Below the pieces are notes generated by a model. That model saw only the letters and a list, made by a program, of their open reading frames with translations, was not told the origin of the DNA and did not search any database. This document shows positions 44,635 through 53,121 of a DNA stretch of 64,000 bases, in pieces. Position numbers and translations under genes: made by a program. Origin of the DNA: Bifidobacterium olomucense (GTDB taxonomy: Bacteria; Actinomycetota; Actinomycetes; Actinomycetales; Bifidobacteriaceae); assembly GCF_012932375.1 (NCBI RefSeq), contig NZ_JAAIIG010000002.1:1-64000 (forward strand), in the 5' to 3' direction. Position 1 is the stretch's first letter; each line of letters begins with the position of its first letter.

Positions 44635-45651
44635 GTGCGTTTGTATCATCTGAACCCGTTGACGAACGGTGTGGAGCCGTGCCGCGAGCCGGATTGGGTA
44701 GCATGCCGGTGCGGTGAGCATTACGCGACGCTGCGCGAGGCCGTTGATGCCTCTATCGCCGCGGGGCCGGTGGATTGGTCCCGTTACTCGTATCGTCGCA
44801 AGCCGAAGCCGCGCGTGCGCGTGACGATGGGTTTGCAGAACCTGCGCGGGCTGGTGATGCGTGATGCCGCGGCCCGTGTGGAGCGTTGGGTCGGTGATGG
44901 ACATTACCGTTCCGTGGTCGCCGCGCTGGGGTACGCGGGGTTCGTTCCCTCGGATTACGCGGCCGGCCCCTCCCCCACGGAGTCGATGCTCATGGACCGG
45001 CTCGCGCTTCACGGGCCGATGGCCTGTGCCGACCTGCTGGAGGTGCTGCTGAGCGACGCCGGGCCTGAAGCGTCGATGCTGACGCGCGCCTCGGCCCGGC
45101 TCATGGTTCTGACCCTGCGCGCGGCTGCCCGTGACCAGTCGAGCGCGGCCATCCTCTCCACGTACCGTCTCGGTTCCCTGTGGATGGATGATGCTGATTG
45201 GACCGACCGTGAGCTGCGGTTCCGACTGAGCCGTGAAGGGGTATTGGATACGGTTCCCCGCACCGGTGTCCAACGATTCGCCGCCCGCACCTACGCGGAG
45301 CAGATAGCCGGGTACCGCTCATTGCTGAACCCGGTCGCGCGCGACCCCGAGTCGAACCTGATGCGCGAGGCCCTCGTGAACGGGGACCTGCCGGTGCTGC
45401 GTGCCATGGGGATAATCATCCCGAACACGGACCGTGCCATCCAACGGTTCGCGGCCCTCGACGGCTCGACCCTCCACCCCCGCACGCTGGAGCGGAGCGA
45501 AGCACTGACGCTGCTTGACTACACGAGCATGGCCATCAGGGACGATGGTTCCGTGAACGTGGATTACGACGGACCGGCCACCATAGCCACGGAACCCGAG
45601 CACGGAACGGCCACGCGCACCGCACCAACGGCACCCGGCCCCACCCTATGA
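44635..45651 (+). CDS. element protein with HCCH N-terminal module, 338 aa
   Basis: GTG start after GAGGAGG. The first 45 residues (LYHLNPLTNGVEPC, ACRCGEHYATLREA) fit the H-x10-C-x7-C-x4-H module seen in three other element proteins. The remainder is helical and soluble with no recognised domain (RLMVLTLRAAARDQSS; YRSLLNPVARDPESNLMREA), ending in a Thr/Pro-rich tail. The stop codon touches a copy of the intergenic repeat and a strong terminator follows. Confidence 0.65.
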   Translation: MRLYHLNPLTNGVEPCREPDWVACRCGEHYATLREAVDASIAAGPVDWSRYSYRRKPKPRVRVTMGLQNLRGLVMRDAAARVERWVGDGHYRSVVAALGYAGFVPSDYAAGPSPTESMLMDRLALHGPMACADLLEVLLSDAGPEASMLTRASARLMVLTLRAAARDQSSAAILSTYRLGSLWMDDADWTDRELRFRLSREGVLDTVPRTGVQRFAARTYAEQIAGYRSLLNPVARDPESNLMREALVNGDLPVLRAMGIIIPNTDRAIQRFAALDGSTLHPRTLERSEALTLLDYTSMAIRDDGSVNVDYDGPATIATEPEHGTATRTAPTAPGPTL

Positions 45652-45671
45652 AAATCCCGGACCACCCGCGC
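45651..45671 (-). repeat. GCGCGGGTGGTCCGGG repeat, single copy
   Basis: Reverse-orientation copy starting at the stop codon of the 338-residue protein gene and preceding its terminator. Confidence 0.85.
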
Positions 45672-45737
45672 TGACTTCATCTTTCCTTTAGCGCCGGTGG
45701 TCCCTTGTTCTTGTCTTCGGTTCCCCGTGGATAGGTA

Positions 45738-45781
45738 GGGGCCGTGCTCCTGACTCATGGCTTGGTCAGGGGCACGGCCCC
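45738..45781 (+). terminator. two-tier hairpin terminator
   Basis: GGGGCCGTGC pairs with GCACGGCCCC, and inside it CCTGAC pairs with GTCAGG; GTTTT follows. A clear intrinsic terminator for the 338-residue protein gene; it may also serve the convergent gene at 45,901. Confidence 0.75.
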
Positions 45782-45900
45782 GTTTTGGATTCCGTTCTTC
45801 CGTTTCGAGAAGAGGAGTGAGCGGCTGCTTGGCCGTGGCACCGGTCCCGCTCGGCTCCCGGTGCGTGGTCTGCATATCGTCGCTTGTTCGGCCCGTGTGG

Positions 45901-46125
45901 TCAGCGGGTCGTGGTGCGTGGCCTGCGGTTCCGCTTCTTGAGCGTGTGGAGCGGGTCGTCCTTGTGTATCTCCCATTGCTGCCGTTCGACCTCGCGCATC
46001 GCGCTGGCCTCGTCGGGGTAGTGCCGCTTGTAGGGGCAGTCACCATTCGTGGCCGTGCAGCGCTTCGCGTCCCCGTCCCTGTTGATGTGCCATCGACCGT
46101 GGCCGTTGCGTATCGTCATCACCAT
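45901..46125 (-). CDS. free-standing HCCH-module protein, 74 aa
   Basis: A 74-residue protein that is little more than the module itself: RWHINRDGDAKRC, DCPYKRHYPDE, a helix (AMREVERQQWEIHKDDP) and a basic tail KKRNRRPR. Spacing is H-x9-C-x6-C-x4-H. GGAG precedes the ATG at 46,125; an ATG six bases further in is an alternative. Because the module is encoded alone here it is a real domain and not just a chance similarity of N-termini. The basic tail suggests nucleic-acid binding. Confidence 0.65.
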   Translation of the reverse strand: MVMTIRNGHGRWHINRDGDAKRCTATNGDCPYKRHYPDEASAMREVERQQWEIHKDDPLHTLKKRNRRPRTTTR

Positions 46126-46281
46126 CACGCTCCAGATTCACTATGCGTATGACCGAACGGCCCGAGGGCCGGATTGCCCATCACAGTCGGTCCGCTTGTG
46201 TGATGCTACCGATGCGGAGCGGCCGGCGGCCGGTGCCCGTCCACTGGATAGTCCTTCATCCGACCCCTCACGTGCGGGTTG

Positions 46282-46310
46282 CTTGTAGCACTCAGCTGCT
46301 GTTTTGTCAA
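46282..46310 (-). promoter_or_regulatory. promoter of the HCCH-module gene
   Basis: On the minus strand TTGACA, 17 bases, TACAAG: a perfect -35 with a fair -10 at the ideal distance. Leads to a leader of about 150 bases before the start codon at 46,125. Confidence 0.5.
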
Positions 46311-46407
46311 TGGTGATTGGTTGGTTATGCCCTTGGCTTATTTTCGCTTTTCGGCCTCCGCCCGGGCGTGTCGCACGTCGGAAACGCGTCCCGCTCCCCC
46401 GATTCGC

Positions 46408-46437
46408 ATGTTCGATTCAGCGAACATAACCGAACAT
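46408..46437. promoter_or_regulatory. ATGTTCG-N6-CGAACAT operator with third half-site
   Basis: ATGTTCG at 46,408-46,414 and CGAACAT at 46,421-46,427 form a perfect palindrome; CGAACAT repeats at 46,431-46,437. The GTTC/GAAC halves recall actinobacterial LexA boxes, but the six-base spacing does not fit the usual four. A -10-like TATTAT overlaps on the minus strand. Confidence 0.45.
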
Positions 46438-46440
46438 AAT

Positions 46441-47048
46441 AGCACACCACACATAAGGTATGTTATCGGCTAATTATCCGGCCGACGATTCCCCGTGATT
46501 GGATTGCGAATTACCCTTCATTGGGTGCGTGCATTATAACGCCCCACCACCACGCTGTCAACCCGCCCGAATCACGCCCGACACCGCCCCGGCGCCCCCG
46601 TTCCGGACACGTGACGCGGCCCGACCATCGAACCACGGCACCCGATAATCCCGGACCACCCGCGCCATCCCCGTCGTCCTTCTTCTTCATCTTCGCCGTT
46701 CATCCACGGGCGCCGGCCCTGCTCGTCGCGCCGGTGTGATCGTCATCGTCGGCCGGTCCGGCCCGTGGCCCGGCCTCTTCCGCAGACACGTGGGGCCCCG
46801 GTCCGGCTTGATGCCGGCTCGGGGCCCGCGTGGAGAAGGCCGCCCCGCGCGGAAGACTAGTTCGCGGTTCGGTCGACAGTCGAATATCCCTACGGGCCAG
46901 GTGCGGCGGTTAGATCCCATTCGAACGGGGACGGGCGCGGACCGGCGACGATGCCTCCGCGCCCGACCCTCCAACATCCACCGTCGACGATCGGAGCCGG
47001 CACGAGGGACCCAATAATAAGGCCCCTAATAATAAGGAATGAAGAAGC
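46441..47048. other. gene-free region with hairpin and repeat
   Basis: No convincing gene. Contains a repeat copy (46,645-46,665), a hairpin GGGCCCCG/CGGGGCCC at 46,793-46,827, a GGGATATTCGAC motif at 46,877-46,890 and two AATAATAAGG strings near 47,015-47,035. The hairpin suggests that a small untypical transcript ends here. Confidence 0.4.
46645..46665 (-). repeat. GCGCGGGTGGTCCGGG repeat, single copy
   Basis: Reverse-orientation copy in the long gene-free stretch; exact match to consensus. Confidence 0.85.
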
Positions 47049-47049
47049 G

Positions 47050-47095
47050 GCGCGGGTGGTCCGGGATTATCGCGAACAACCCGGACCACCCGCGT
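47050..47095. repeat. palindromic repeat pair
   Basis: Forward copy 47,050-47,070 and reverse copy 47,075-47,095 with a four-base spacer, giving a stem of more than 15 perfect base pairs. Confidence 0.88.
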
Positions 47096-47113
47096 CCGTT
47101 CTTCTTCTCCTTC

Positions 47114-47275
47114 TTATTGCTTCTCCTTGCCGCCGTGGTTCCCGCCTATCCCGTTGTTCGCTTGCCTTGGCGTGCTTGTGGTGCTGGTGGTTCGCGTCTT
47201 CACACGTTCTTCATAATCGGGGTTCCGGGGCCTGTGGCCGGTGCGTCCCGCCTCGCGTAGCTTGGGTCTTGTCAT
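47114..47275 (-). CDS. possible 53-aa basic protein
   Basis: A frame with ATG at 47,275 after GGGAACC; product MTRPKLREAGRTGHRPRNPD and a Thr/Gly-rich tail, hydrophilic and basic. It fills the gap between a repeat pair and the next gene, but composition alone cannot distinguish it from chance in GC-rich DNA. Confidence 0.25.
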   Translation of the reverse strand: MTRPKLREAGRTGHRPRNPDYEERVKTRTTSTTSTPRQANNGIGGNHGGKEKQ

Positions 47276-47427
47276 GGCGGCCGGTTCCCAGTCGGGAGTA
47301 GGGCCGCCGAGGTTACGTCCGGCCGTTGGGGCCGGGGATTGGAATGGATGATGACCGCCGTTGAGGATAATGTGCGAGCACCTTCGGGGAGGAGACACTG
47401 TCGGATTGAGCCGCCGCCGGCCACGGC

Positions 47428-48492
47428 TCACCTGGCGCGGGCCGGTGAGCCGCTCCGCACCGTGGGCAGGTCGATGCAGCCGGCCGGGCTGATGCACGCG
47501 TCGCCGCGTCTGCGTATCGCGCTCGCCTCCGCGCCGGTGAGCAGCGTCTGGCGCACGAGCATGGGCAGGTATTCGCTGCGGGCCGGGTCCGATTCGTCGA
47601 TGGCGTCCACGCGCCGCGTCGCGATGTCGAAGAGGGCGAGCTTGTCGTGTGGGTTCCGCTTCGTTCCCCTCATGCTCGCCGCGGTCTCGTCGAACCGGGC
47701 GCGGTGCCGGTCCACGTACTTGCGGTACGCGGCTTCGCGCTGCCAGATGAACGGCGAGTGGTTCATGTCGTCGATGAGCGGGGAGTCCCTCACATCCGCA
47801 CCCGACGGGCCGCCGGTCCCGGCAAGCGCCTTGGCGAGGTCGGTGCCGAGCCGGTCGTCGTCGAGCAGGGCGGCGCGGGCGTAGGAGGCGAGCTCCATGT
47901 TCAACGCGCCGACCCGCTCATGCATGTCATCGGTCACCGTAACCGGGGCCGGGGCCTCGTCCCACGTGACGCCGGTCGGGACCCCGCCCTGCGTGCGCCT
48001 CGGCCGGTACGGCCCATGGACCGGCGCACTCGAATCCGCCGGGCGCGCCCCGCCGAGGAGCCTCCACTCCTCCAGCAGCCGGGGCGTGAGCAGACCGAGG
48101 TCGCGCAGCGTCGCGGCCCGCGAGTACTTGCCCCCGTCCGTCAGGTCCGCCTCGACCAGCGCCGGCTCACGCCCGGCCGCGATGTCGAACGCGAGCAGCA
48201 CGTCGCATGGGCGTCTGCCCCTGCCGTTGCCGGGCACGGAGCGGCGCATGTACAGGGGACGGCACTCCGCGTAGTACTCGCGGAACGCCGCCTCACGCTC
48301 CGCCAAGTCGTCCGAACCATTCATCACGCGGATCAGCTCGGCGTCACGGGCGGAGGGCTTCTCCACCGTCCGGTGGGCGAGCCTCACCAACCAATCACCA
48401 AGCCCACGCTCCATGACGAGCGCCAACGCGCCCCGGCGAACCTCACCGTTCAGCGCATCCAACCCGGAGCGAACATCCAACCCGGCGTCCAT
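47428..48492 (-). CDS. hypothetical element protein with internal duplication, 354 aa
   Basis: A soluble 354-residue protein, start ATG 48,492 after GGTGGTG. It contains the same unit twice: EREAAFREYYAECRPLY then PCDVLLAFDIAAGREPAL in the first half, and QREAAYRKYVDRHRARF then PHDKLALFDIATRRVDAI in the second. Each unit is about 90 residues and helical. No known family is recognised. A GATATTCGG motif lies about 85 bases upstream. The duplication suggests a pseudo-dimer that binds two copies of a target. Confidence 0.65.
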   Translation of the reverse strand: MDAGLDVRSGLDALNGEVRRGALALVMERGLGDWLVRLAHRTVEKPSARDAELIRVMNGSDDLAEREAAFREYYAECRPLYMRRSVPGNGRGRRPCDVLLAFDIAAGREPALVEADLTDGGKYSRAATLRDLGLLTPRLLEEWRLLGGARPADSSAPVHGPYRPRRTQGGVPTGVTWDEAPAPVTVTDDMHERVGALNMELASYARAALLDDDRLGTDLAKALAGTGGPSGADVRDSPLIDDMNHSPFIWQREAAYRKYVDRHRARFDETAASMRGTKRNPHDKLALFDIATRRVDAIDESDPARSEYLPMLVRQTLLTGAEASAIRRRGDACISPAGCIDLPTVRSGSPARAR

Positions 48493-48732
48493 AAGGCACC
48501 ACCCCGCAACGACAAGCGCCGACCCGAACGGGCCGACGCACGACACGACCGGCCACGCCGGTCAACCAACACAACCGAATATCACCAGCCGCCGGCCCCA
48601 CCACCCCTCACAGCCCATCCGGACCCGCTACGCGGGAACGGTACAAGCCGCACGCGAAGCGGTACAGGCAACCAGCAGGAACAAGCCGGCAGGACAGGAA
48701 CCCGCCAAGAACCAATCAGGAAGGAACAGACA

Positions 48733-49350
48733 ATGACCATCCGCAACGACACAAGACGAGGACTGGGAGAGCTGAGAAGCACCATCCAGACGAACGCCGA
48801 CGTGATGCGCCGCTCCGCACCAAGCGGAACCGCCCTCGCGCTCCTCATCCACGACGCCCTCAGGGACGCCGGCCTCACCGCGAAGAACCCCAACACCGGC
48901 GAGTACGACAAGGCGTACGCCAGCATCATCAGCGAGTACACCTACGAACGCCTCGGACAGGCACTCGACCACACGCTCCGCCTCATCCACAACGCCGGCG
49001 CCCCGGACCCCGTCATCTGGAACAACATGACCATCAGCGACATCCGCAACATGGACAGGGACTCACGCCTCACCAGAACCAGCCTCACCGACACCGAACC
49101 GGAAGCACTCGCCCAACGAGTCAGGAACGGCTCCCTCGACCCCGCCACCGCGCTCGCCATCCACGAACACGGCCTCGCAGCCCTCACGCAACCCGACACC
49201 GCCACACAGCCAAGCGGCAACGACGCCAGCGAAGAGACCGACCACACACCACCAACAACACGACAGGCGCTCGCCGCCCTCGGCCTCCCCGACGACTACG
49301 AACCGCCAATCCAACCGCCGAACCGCATCATCATGCAGGCACGGTCATAG
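48733..49350 (+). CDS. hypothetical element protein, 205 aa
   Basis: A 205-residue soluble protein starting MTIRNDTRRGLGELRSTIQT after AGGAAGGAA. Helical N-terminal half (ALALLIHDALRDAG; ERLGQALDHTLRLIHNAG), Thr/Pro-rich C-terminal part. Diverges from the 354-residue protein gene with 240 bases between the starts. The C-terminal segment QALAALGLPDDYEPP could be a short linear interaction motif. Function unknown. Confidence 0.6.
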   Translation: MTIRNDTRRGLGELRSTIQTNADVMRRSAPSGTALALLIHDALRDAGLTAKNPNTGEYDKAYASIISEYTYERLGQALDHTLRLIHNAGAPDPVIWNNMTISDIRNMDRDSRLTRTSLTDTEPEALAQRVRNGSLDPATALAIHEHGLAALTQPDTATQPSGNDASEETDHTPPTTRQALAALGLPDDYEPPIQPPNRIIMQARS

Positions 49351-49409
49351 GAACGGCCCGTCGTTCCAACCAGGACCACAGTGGTGAGAAGCCGAGGGAA
49401 CGAGAAGCG

Positions 49410-49456
49410 GCGCGGGTGGTCCGGGTTGTTCCGGCGATATCCCGGACCACCCGCGT
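49410..49456. repeat. palindromic repeat pair
   Basis: Forward copy 49,410-49,430 and reverse copy 49,438-49,456, seven-base spacer, located 60 bases after the 205-residue protein gene. Confidence 0.88.
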
Positions 49457-49496
49457 TGCCCCTCACCGGCCTTCCGACCCCGTTCCCCGGCCTCGC

Positions 49497-49518
49497 GGAG
49501 ATTCAGGACCACCCGCGC
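49497..49518 (-). repeat. type-B repeat copy (CTGAAT variant)
   Basis: Reverse complement begins GCGCGGGTGGTCCTGAATCT, the variant in which CCGGGATTAT is replaced by CCTGAATCTCC; identical in its core to the copies at 57,422 and 62,497. Confidence 0.82.
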
Positions 49519-50163
49519 AGCGTCATTCCTTCTCCTCCACTCCCCCCTCCCCGCTCCACTTGGTTCGGCCAGCCGCGCGCCCATCCGCTCGACGCGCTCG
49601 CCATCCGTCCGCCTGATGGTGCCGGTTCCGTTGTACCGCCTGTACCGTCACTCGCGTAGCCGTTGTTCCCTCCGGTTCCGGCCCGTCGTGCGTGTGCTTG
49701 GTTCGGCGCGTGTTGCGTCGGATTGGCTTGGTTCCGGGGTTCCCGCCCCGACCCCATTCAGCCTGTGTGCTTCCTGTCGCTCGGCTCCGTTGAGTGATGG
49801 ATGAGGGATGATGGCTATGACGCGTCATGTCGACCGTAGTTGCATTCCCGCCGTCCCGGCATGGGCGTCAGTGTGGCCCGCGCGTGTAGTGAGTAGCGAA
49901 GCCGCCCGGCTCAGGATGGGCGCCGGAGAACAGGATCCGCACCTGCCCGGCCACCGGGCGTACCACGCATCGGAATGGAGGGAACACGGGGACCACCGTC
50001 CATCATGACCATGGAGCACAAGCACCTGCTGGTCGCGAGTGTCGAATCCGGATACAGCAGAACATTGCGGGGCCTGGCAAGCCCACACACCGCCAGCCGA
50101 GGAGCTACGCGACGAGCGTGCGTCACACGCGAGGACACGGAGAAGAAGAGGAGCATATGACGG

Positions 50164-50208
50164 GCGCGGGTGGTCCGGAATGTTCTGATTATCCCGGACC
50201 ACCCGCGC
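50164..50208. repeat. palindromic repeat pair
   Basis: Forward copy with GGAATG instead of GGGATT, then a reverse copy at 50,188-50,208, about 60 bases beyond the stop of the 355-residue protein gene. Confidence 0.86.
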
Positions 50209-50266
50209 CGTGTTCTTCGTCCGTGTGATTGGTTCCCTGCGGCTTCGCTTGGTGGTTCTTCTTCCG

Positions 50267-51334
50267 TCAGGCTCCGGTGGGCTTGCCCCGGCGTGGTGGC
50301 CTGCGGGGCTTCCTTCCCTTGTGGTCGTCCTTGGGGAGCGCGCCTGGAGCCCTGCGGCGTGGCGGCTTCCTGCCCTTGCCCGCCTCGCGGTACTCGTGCT
50401 GCTGCTTCGCCTGTTCGCGGCGCCGCTCCGATGGGTCGGACCGGTAGTGGTCAACGGCCTCGTTATCTCCGAGCGGGTACCCGTACGCGTCGAACGCATC
50501 CTGCCCGTACTTGGTGATGTTGTCGAGTTGCTTCGGCACGAGTATCCCCTCACGTGCGAGGAGGTCCAGCAGCGGGACCTCGGGGCGTCTGCCCGCCGCA
50601 ACGGCGTTGGCTATCGCGTCGAACATCGGGTACGTTATCGGGCGGATAAGTTCCCCGTCGTAGTCGGGGTCGCGCCATTCCTCGGGCGTGTACCGGTAAT
50701 AGCCCACGTCGTCCAGTTCGGGATAGGCGTAGTAGAAGATTCGTCGAATGTTGTCGATGGTGCACCATTCGCGGAGCTTCTCGTCGGTTATCGCGGGGTT
50801 CGTCCTGAGCAGCGGCTCGGTGAGGATGAAGCGCAGGTTCGGGTGCGTGTCCGTCACGGCGTACACGCATCTGTCGAGGAGGCGGGGAACGTTCCACAGG
50901 CCGTGCCCGCTCAGGATCTTCTCCCATCCCTCATGCAGGGACTGCCTGATGCCGCGCAGGGCAAGCCCGTCCGATTGGTCGAGTTCCACCGGCGGAAGGT
51001 CGGCGAGGCGGTCCACCGTACTGAGCACGTCAACCATGAAGCACGCCTCCCAGGACACGTGCCCCGGTCCCTTGTAATGAATGGCATCGGCACGGGTCCT
51101 GTAGATGGCCTTCAGGACCCTACGGAGCAGGATGTGCGCGTGCCCGCGCACCCAGTCATTGACGTTCGCGTACAACTGGGTCTCCGCGTTCTGCTCCAAC
51201 CTCTCGGGCGCGCTGGAACCCGGAACGGTGTCCTCCGTGACCCAGTACTGCCAGATGTCCGGCAACCAGAGCTCCTGAGCAACATGCTCCCAATCCAACG
51301 CCCGCCTCGGCGGCCGCGCCTCGCCATTCGTCAT
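50267..51334 (-). CDS. hypothetical element protein, 355 aa
   Basis: A soluble 355-residue protein. The centre, IRRIFYYAYPELDDVGYYRY followed by TPEEW, resembles LRRRLFYAMPETDVWGYMNY followed by IPKQAW in the 600-residue protein at 18,013, indicating a shared domain in both elements. Aromatic-rich N-terminal half (LDWEHVAQELWLPDIWQYWV). The last 60 residues are a strongly basic Lys/Arg/Pro tail. Nucleic-acid binding is likely from the tail; no enzymatic motif is seen. Confidence 0.65.
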   Translation of the reverse strand: MTNGEARPPRRALDWEHVAQELWLPDIWQYWVTEDTVPGSSAPERLEQNAETQLYANVNDWVRGHAHILLRRVLKAIYRTRADAIHYKGPGHVSWEACFMVDVLSTVDRLADLPPVELDQSDGLALRGIRQSLHEGWEKILSGHGLWNVPRLLDRCVYAVTDTHPNLRFILTEPLLRTNPAITDEKLREWCTIDNIRRIFYYAYPELDDVGYYRYTPEEWRDPDYDGELIRPITYPMFDAIANAVAAGRRPEVPLLDLLAREGILVPKQLDNITKYGQDAFDAYGYPLGDNEAVDHYRSDPSERRREQAKQQHEYREAGKGRKPPRRRAPGALPKDDHKGRKPRRPPRRGKPTGA

Positions 51335-51507
51335 GCGTCAATGATCGGACGAACGTTCGACCACCACGCACGAGGAACCAGGCGCAAGGAGGAACGAGGC
51401 GCGGGCGCACCCTGAATGAGAACCAAGCGCAGGCGCCCCTCACACAACAAGCCTCGCACAACAAGACGGACGGGGGAACCAGGCAACGAAGAAGATGGAG
51501 AACACGA

Positions 51508-51555
51508 ACGCGGGTGGTCCGGGTTGTTCTAATGATAATCCCGGACCACCCGCGC
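51508..51555. repeat. palindromic repeat pair
   Basis: Forward copy 51,508-51,528 and reverse copy 51,535-51,555, between the 355-residue protein promoter side and the end of the sortase gene. Confidence 0.88.
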
Positions 51556-51668
51556 CGCTTCTTCATTGTCCTTCTTCTCCTGCCCCTCGGCCTCGCGAGG
51601 AATCATCCCCCGCCCGCGTCGTGTTCTTCTTCCTCCTTGCTTGCGCGGTGGCGCTCCCCCTGTGCTTG

Positions 51669-52640
51669 TCAGGCCTTGTGCTTCGCGTGGTGCCTGTCGT
51701 TGAGCTTGCGTCGTATGGTCCAGCTGATGATGAGGAGCGTGGGGCATGCGAGGGTCGCGAGGACGGGGGCGAGCTTCTCAAGCATCGCCCAGTCATCCTT
51801 CTGGGAGTCGGGCTTGGGGCTGTCCGCCGTGTACCGGACGCCGCTGACGAGGAGGCGGTGCGTGTTGATGCTGTATGGCGTGCAGGTGACGAGCGTGACC
51901 CGGTCCTCGCCCTCCTTGATCTTGAGATGCGTGAAGTCGTCGGGCTTCACGACCCAGATGTGGTCGACGCGGTAGCTGAGGGTCTCGCCCATGACCTTCA
52001 CCTGGAAGAAGTCGCCGACCTTCATCTCATCCAGCCTCGTGAACATGAGCTTGTCAGGCAGGGCGCGGTGCGCGGCGATGATGGAGTGCGTGGATTCGCC
52101 GCCCACCGGCAGGGACGAGCCGAACGTGTGCCCCGCCCCCGCGAGGAGGGACTCGTCGCTCGTGCCGTGGTAGATGGGCAGGTTCACGCTGATCTTCGGG
52201 ATGACGATGCTGCCCATCACGCCATCCGAACCGGCCTTCAGCTCGTCGTCGTACCGCTTCGCGAGCGGGTCGTCGTCATCCGCCGCGGTGGCGCTGGACG
52301 CCCCGAGCACGTCCCGCACGTCCGTGCCGAGCTCCGTCTGACCGGACTTGAACAGGTCCTCGTTGTACTTCCGCGCCTCCTTGAACATGTCCTCCGCCTT
52401 CGGGTACGGCCAGCCCTGCACGTGCTCCTCCACGGACTGGCTCACGCTCGCCTGCCTCGACTCGTTGATGGTCTGCATGAGCGGCGGGTATATCGCCACC
52501 GCGAGGCCGATCACGAGCATCACCACGCCGATCAGGATGACGAGCCACGTGCGCCACGACACGAACCTCACCCACGAGACGCCACCGGGACGCGCGGACC
52601 CGACGCCCACGCTCCCGGCGCGAGCAGCACCAACAGTCAT
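51669..52640 (-). CDS. srtC: class C (pilus) sortase
   Basis: A 323-residue sortase. An N-terminal helix (LVILIGVVMLVIGLAVAIYP, residues 33-52), a catalytic domain with H191 (SIIAAHRAL), nucleophile C253 (LVTCTPYSINTHR) and R262, and a C-terminal membrane helix, the topology of class C pilin polymerases. A DDPLAKRY segment near residue 123 fits the lid that covers the active site in this class. GGAGGGG precedes the ATG at 52,640. It would join the LAQTG-bearing pilin encoded at 57,755 and the two surface proteins into a pilus. Confidence 0.9.
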   Translation of the reverse strand: MTVGAARAGSVGVGSARPGGVSWVRFVSWRTWLVILIGVVMLVIGLAVAIYPPLMQTINESRQASVSQSVEEHVQGWPYPKAEDMFKEARKYNEDLFKSGQTELGTDVRDVLGASSATAADDDDPLAKRYDDELKAGSDGVMGSIVIPKISVNLPIYHGTSDESLLAGAGHTFGSSLPVGGESTHSIIAAHRALPDKLMFTRLDEMKVGDFFQVKVMGETLSYRVDHIWVVKPDDFTHLKIKEGEDRVTLVTCTPYSINTHRLLVSGVRYTADSPKPDSQKDDWAMLEKLAPVLATLACPTLLIISWTIRRKLNDRHHAKHKA

Positions 52641-52730
52641 GTTCCCCTCCAATCAACTAGGCCCGGCACCGGGCCAATCACTCACAATCACCGGCCCGAG
52701 ATGCGGCGCGGGCCACGCATTCATACATGA

Positions 52731-52743
52731 GGTATCTAACCGG
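52731..52743 (-). promoter_or_regulatory. CCGGTTAGATA promoter-like motif, sortase
   Basis: CCGGTTAGATA stands about 90 bases before the sortase start codon. The same 11 bases occur about 100 bases before the major pilin gene (59,657-59,667), suggesting a common promoter element or regulator for the pilus genes. Confidence 0.4.
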
Positions 52744-52866
52744 CGAGGGAACCGGGCCAAGCAGACAGTCAACGGACAGGTAGTGGGCCCGGCGCATACG
52801 ACGAAGCCGACCCAAGACACGCTCGACGCGGCCCCACGACGCTTCACGGGGCAGGCCAACGACGCA

Positions 52867-52915
52867 GCGCGGGTGGTCCGGGTTATTCGTTGCGTTAATC
52901 CCGGACCACCCGCGC
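52867..52915. repeat. palindromic repeat pair
   Basis: Forward copy 52,867-52,887 and reverse copy 52,894-52,915; a type-B reverse copy follows at 52,963. Confidence 0.88.
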
Positions 52916-52962
52916 CGGTTCCTATTGCTTCCCTTCCCCGTTGTTGGTCCTATGCCGGGAGA

Positions 52963-52979
52963 ATTAGGACCACCCGCGT
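52963..52979 (-). repeat. type-B repeat copy, partial
   Basis: AATTAGGACCACCCGCG, the truncated variant form of the family, adjacent to the pair at 52,867. Confidence 0.7.
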
Positions 52980-53047
52980 TGCTTGTCTTGTCGTCTTCTT
53001 GGTTGTGTGGTCCGTGTGGTCGGGTTGCTGGTTCGTTCTGAACGGGT

Positions 53048-53080
53048 TGGCCCCGGCCGGTGTTGTTCCGGTCGGGGCCA
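53048..53080 (-). terminator. terminator of surface protein gene 1
   Basis: TGGCCCCGGCCGG, seven-base loop, CCGGTCGGGGCCA: a 13-base-pair stem 42 bases after the stop codon of the 1392-residue surface protein. Confidence 0.7.
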
Positions 53081-53121
53081 GCCTTGTTGTGGATTGTTGG
53101 TGCTCGGTTGGGAGCGTTGGC

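Larger units (their letters stand above)
49351..50163. other. gene-free region with three repeat copies
   Basis: Holds a repeat pair, a type-B copy and about 600 bases without a convincing gene. The stretch between the two repeats at 49,457-49,496 resembles that at 61,990-62,031 (CTCACCGGCCTTC and CGGCCTC), so the repeat can occur as part of a longer composite. Confidence 0.4.

Noticed and set aside
46408..46437. LexA (SOS) box
   Set aside because: The half-sites are suitable but the spacing between them is six instead of four bases, so it was listed only as an unassigned operator.
49808..50156. Short frames on both strands between repeat pairs
   Set aside because: No ribosome sites, no plausible protein composition and overlapping alternatives on both strands.
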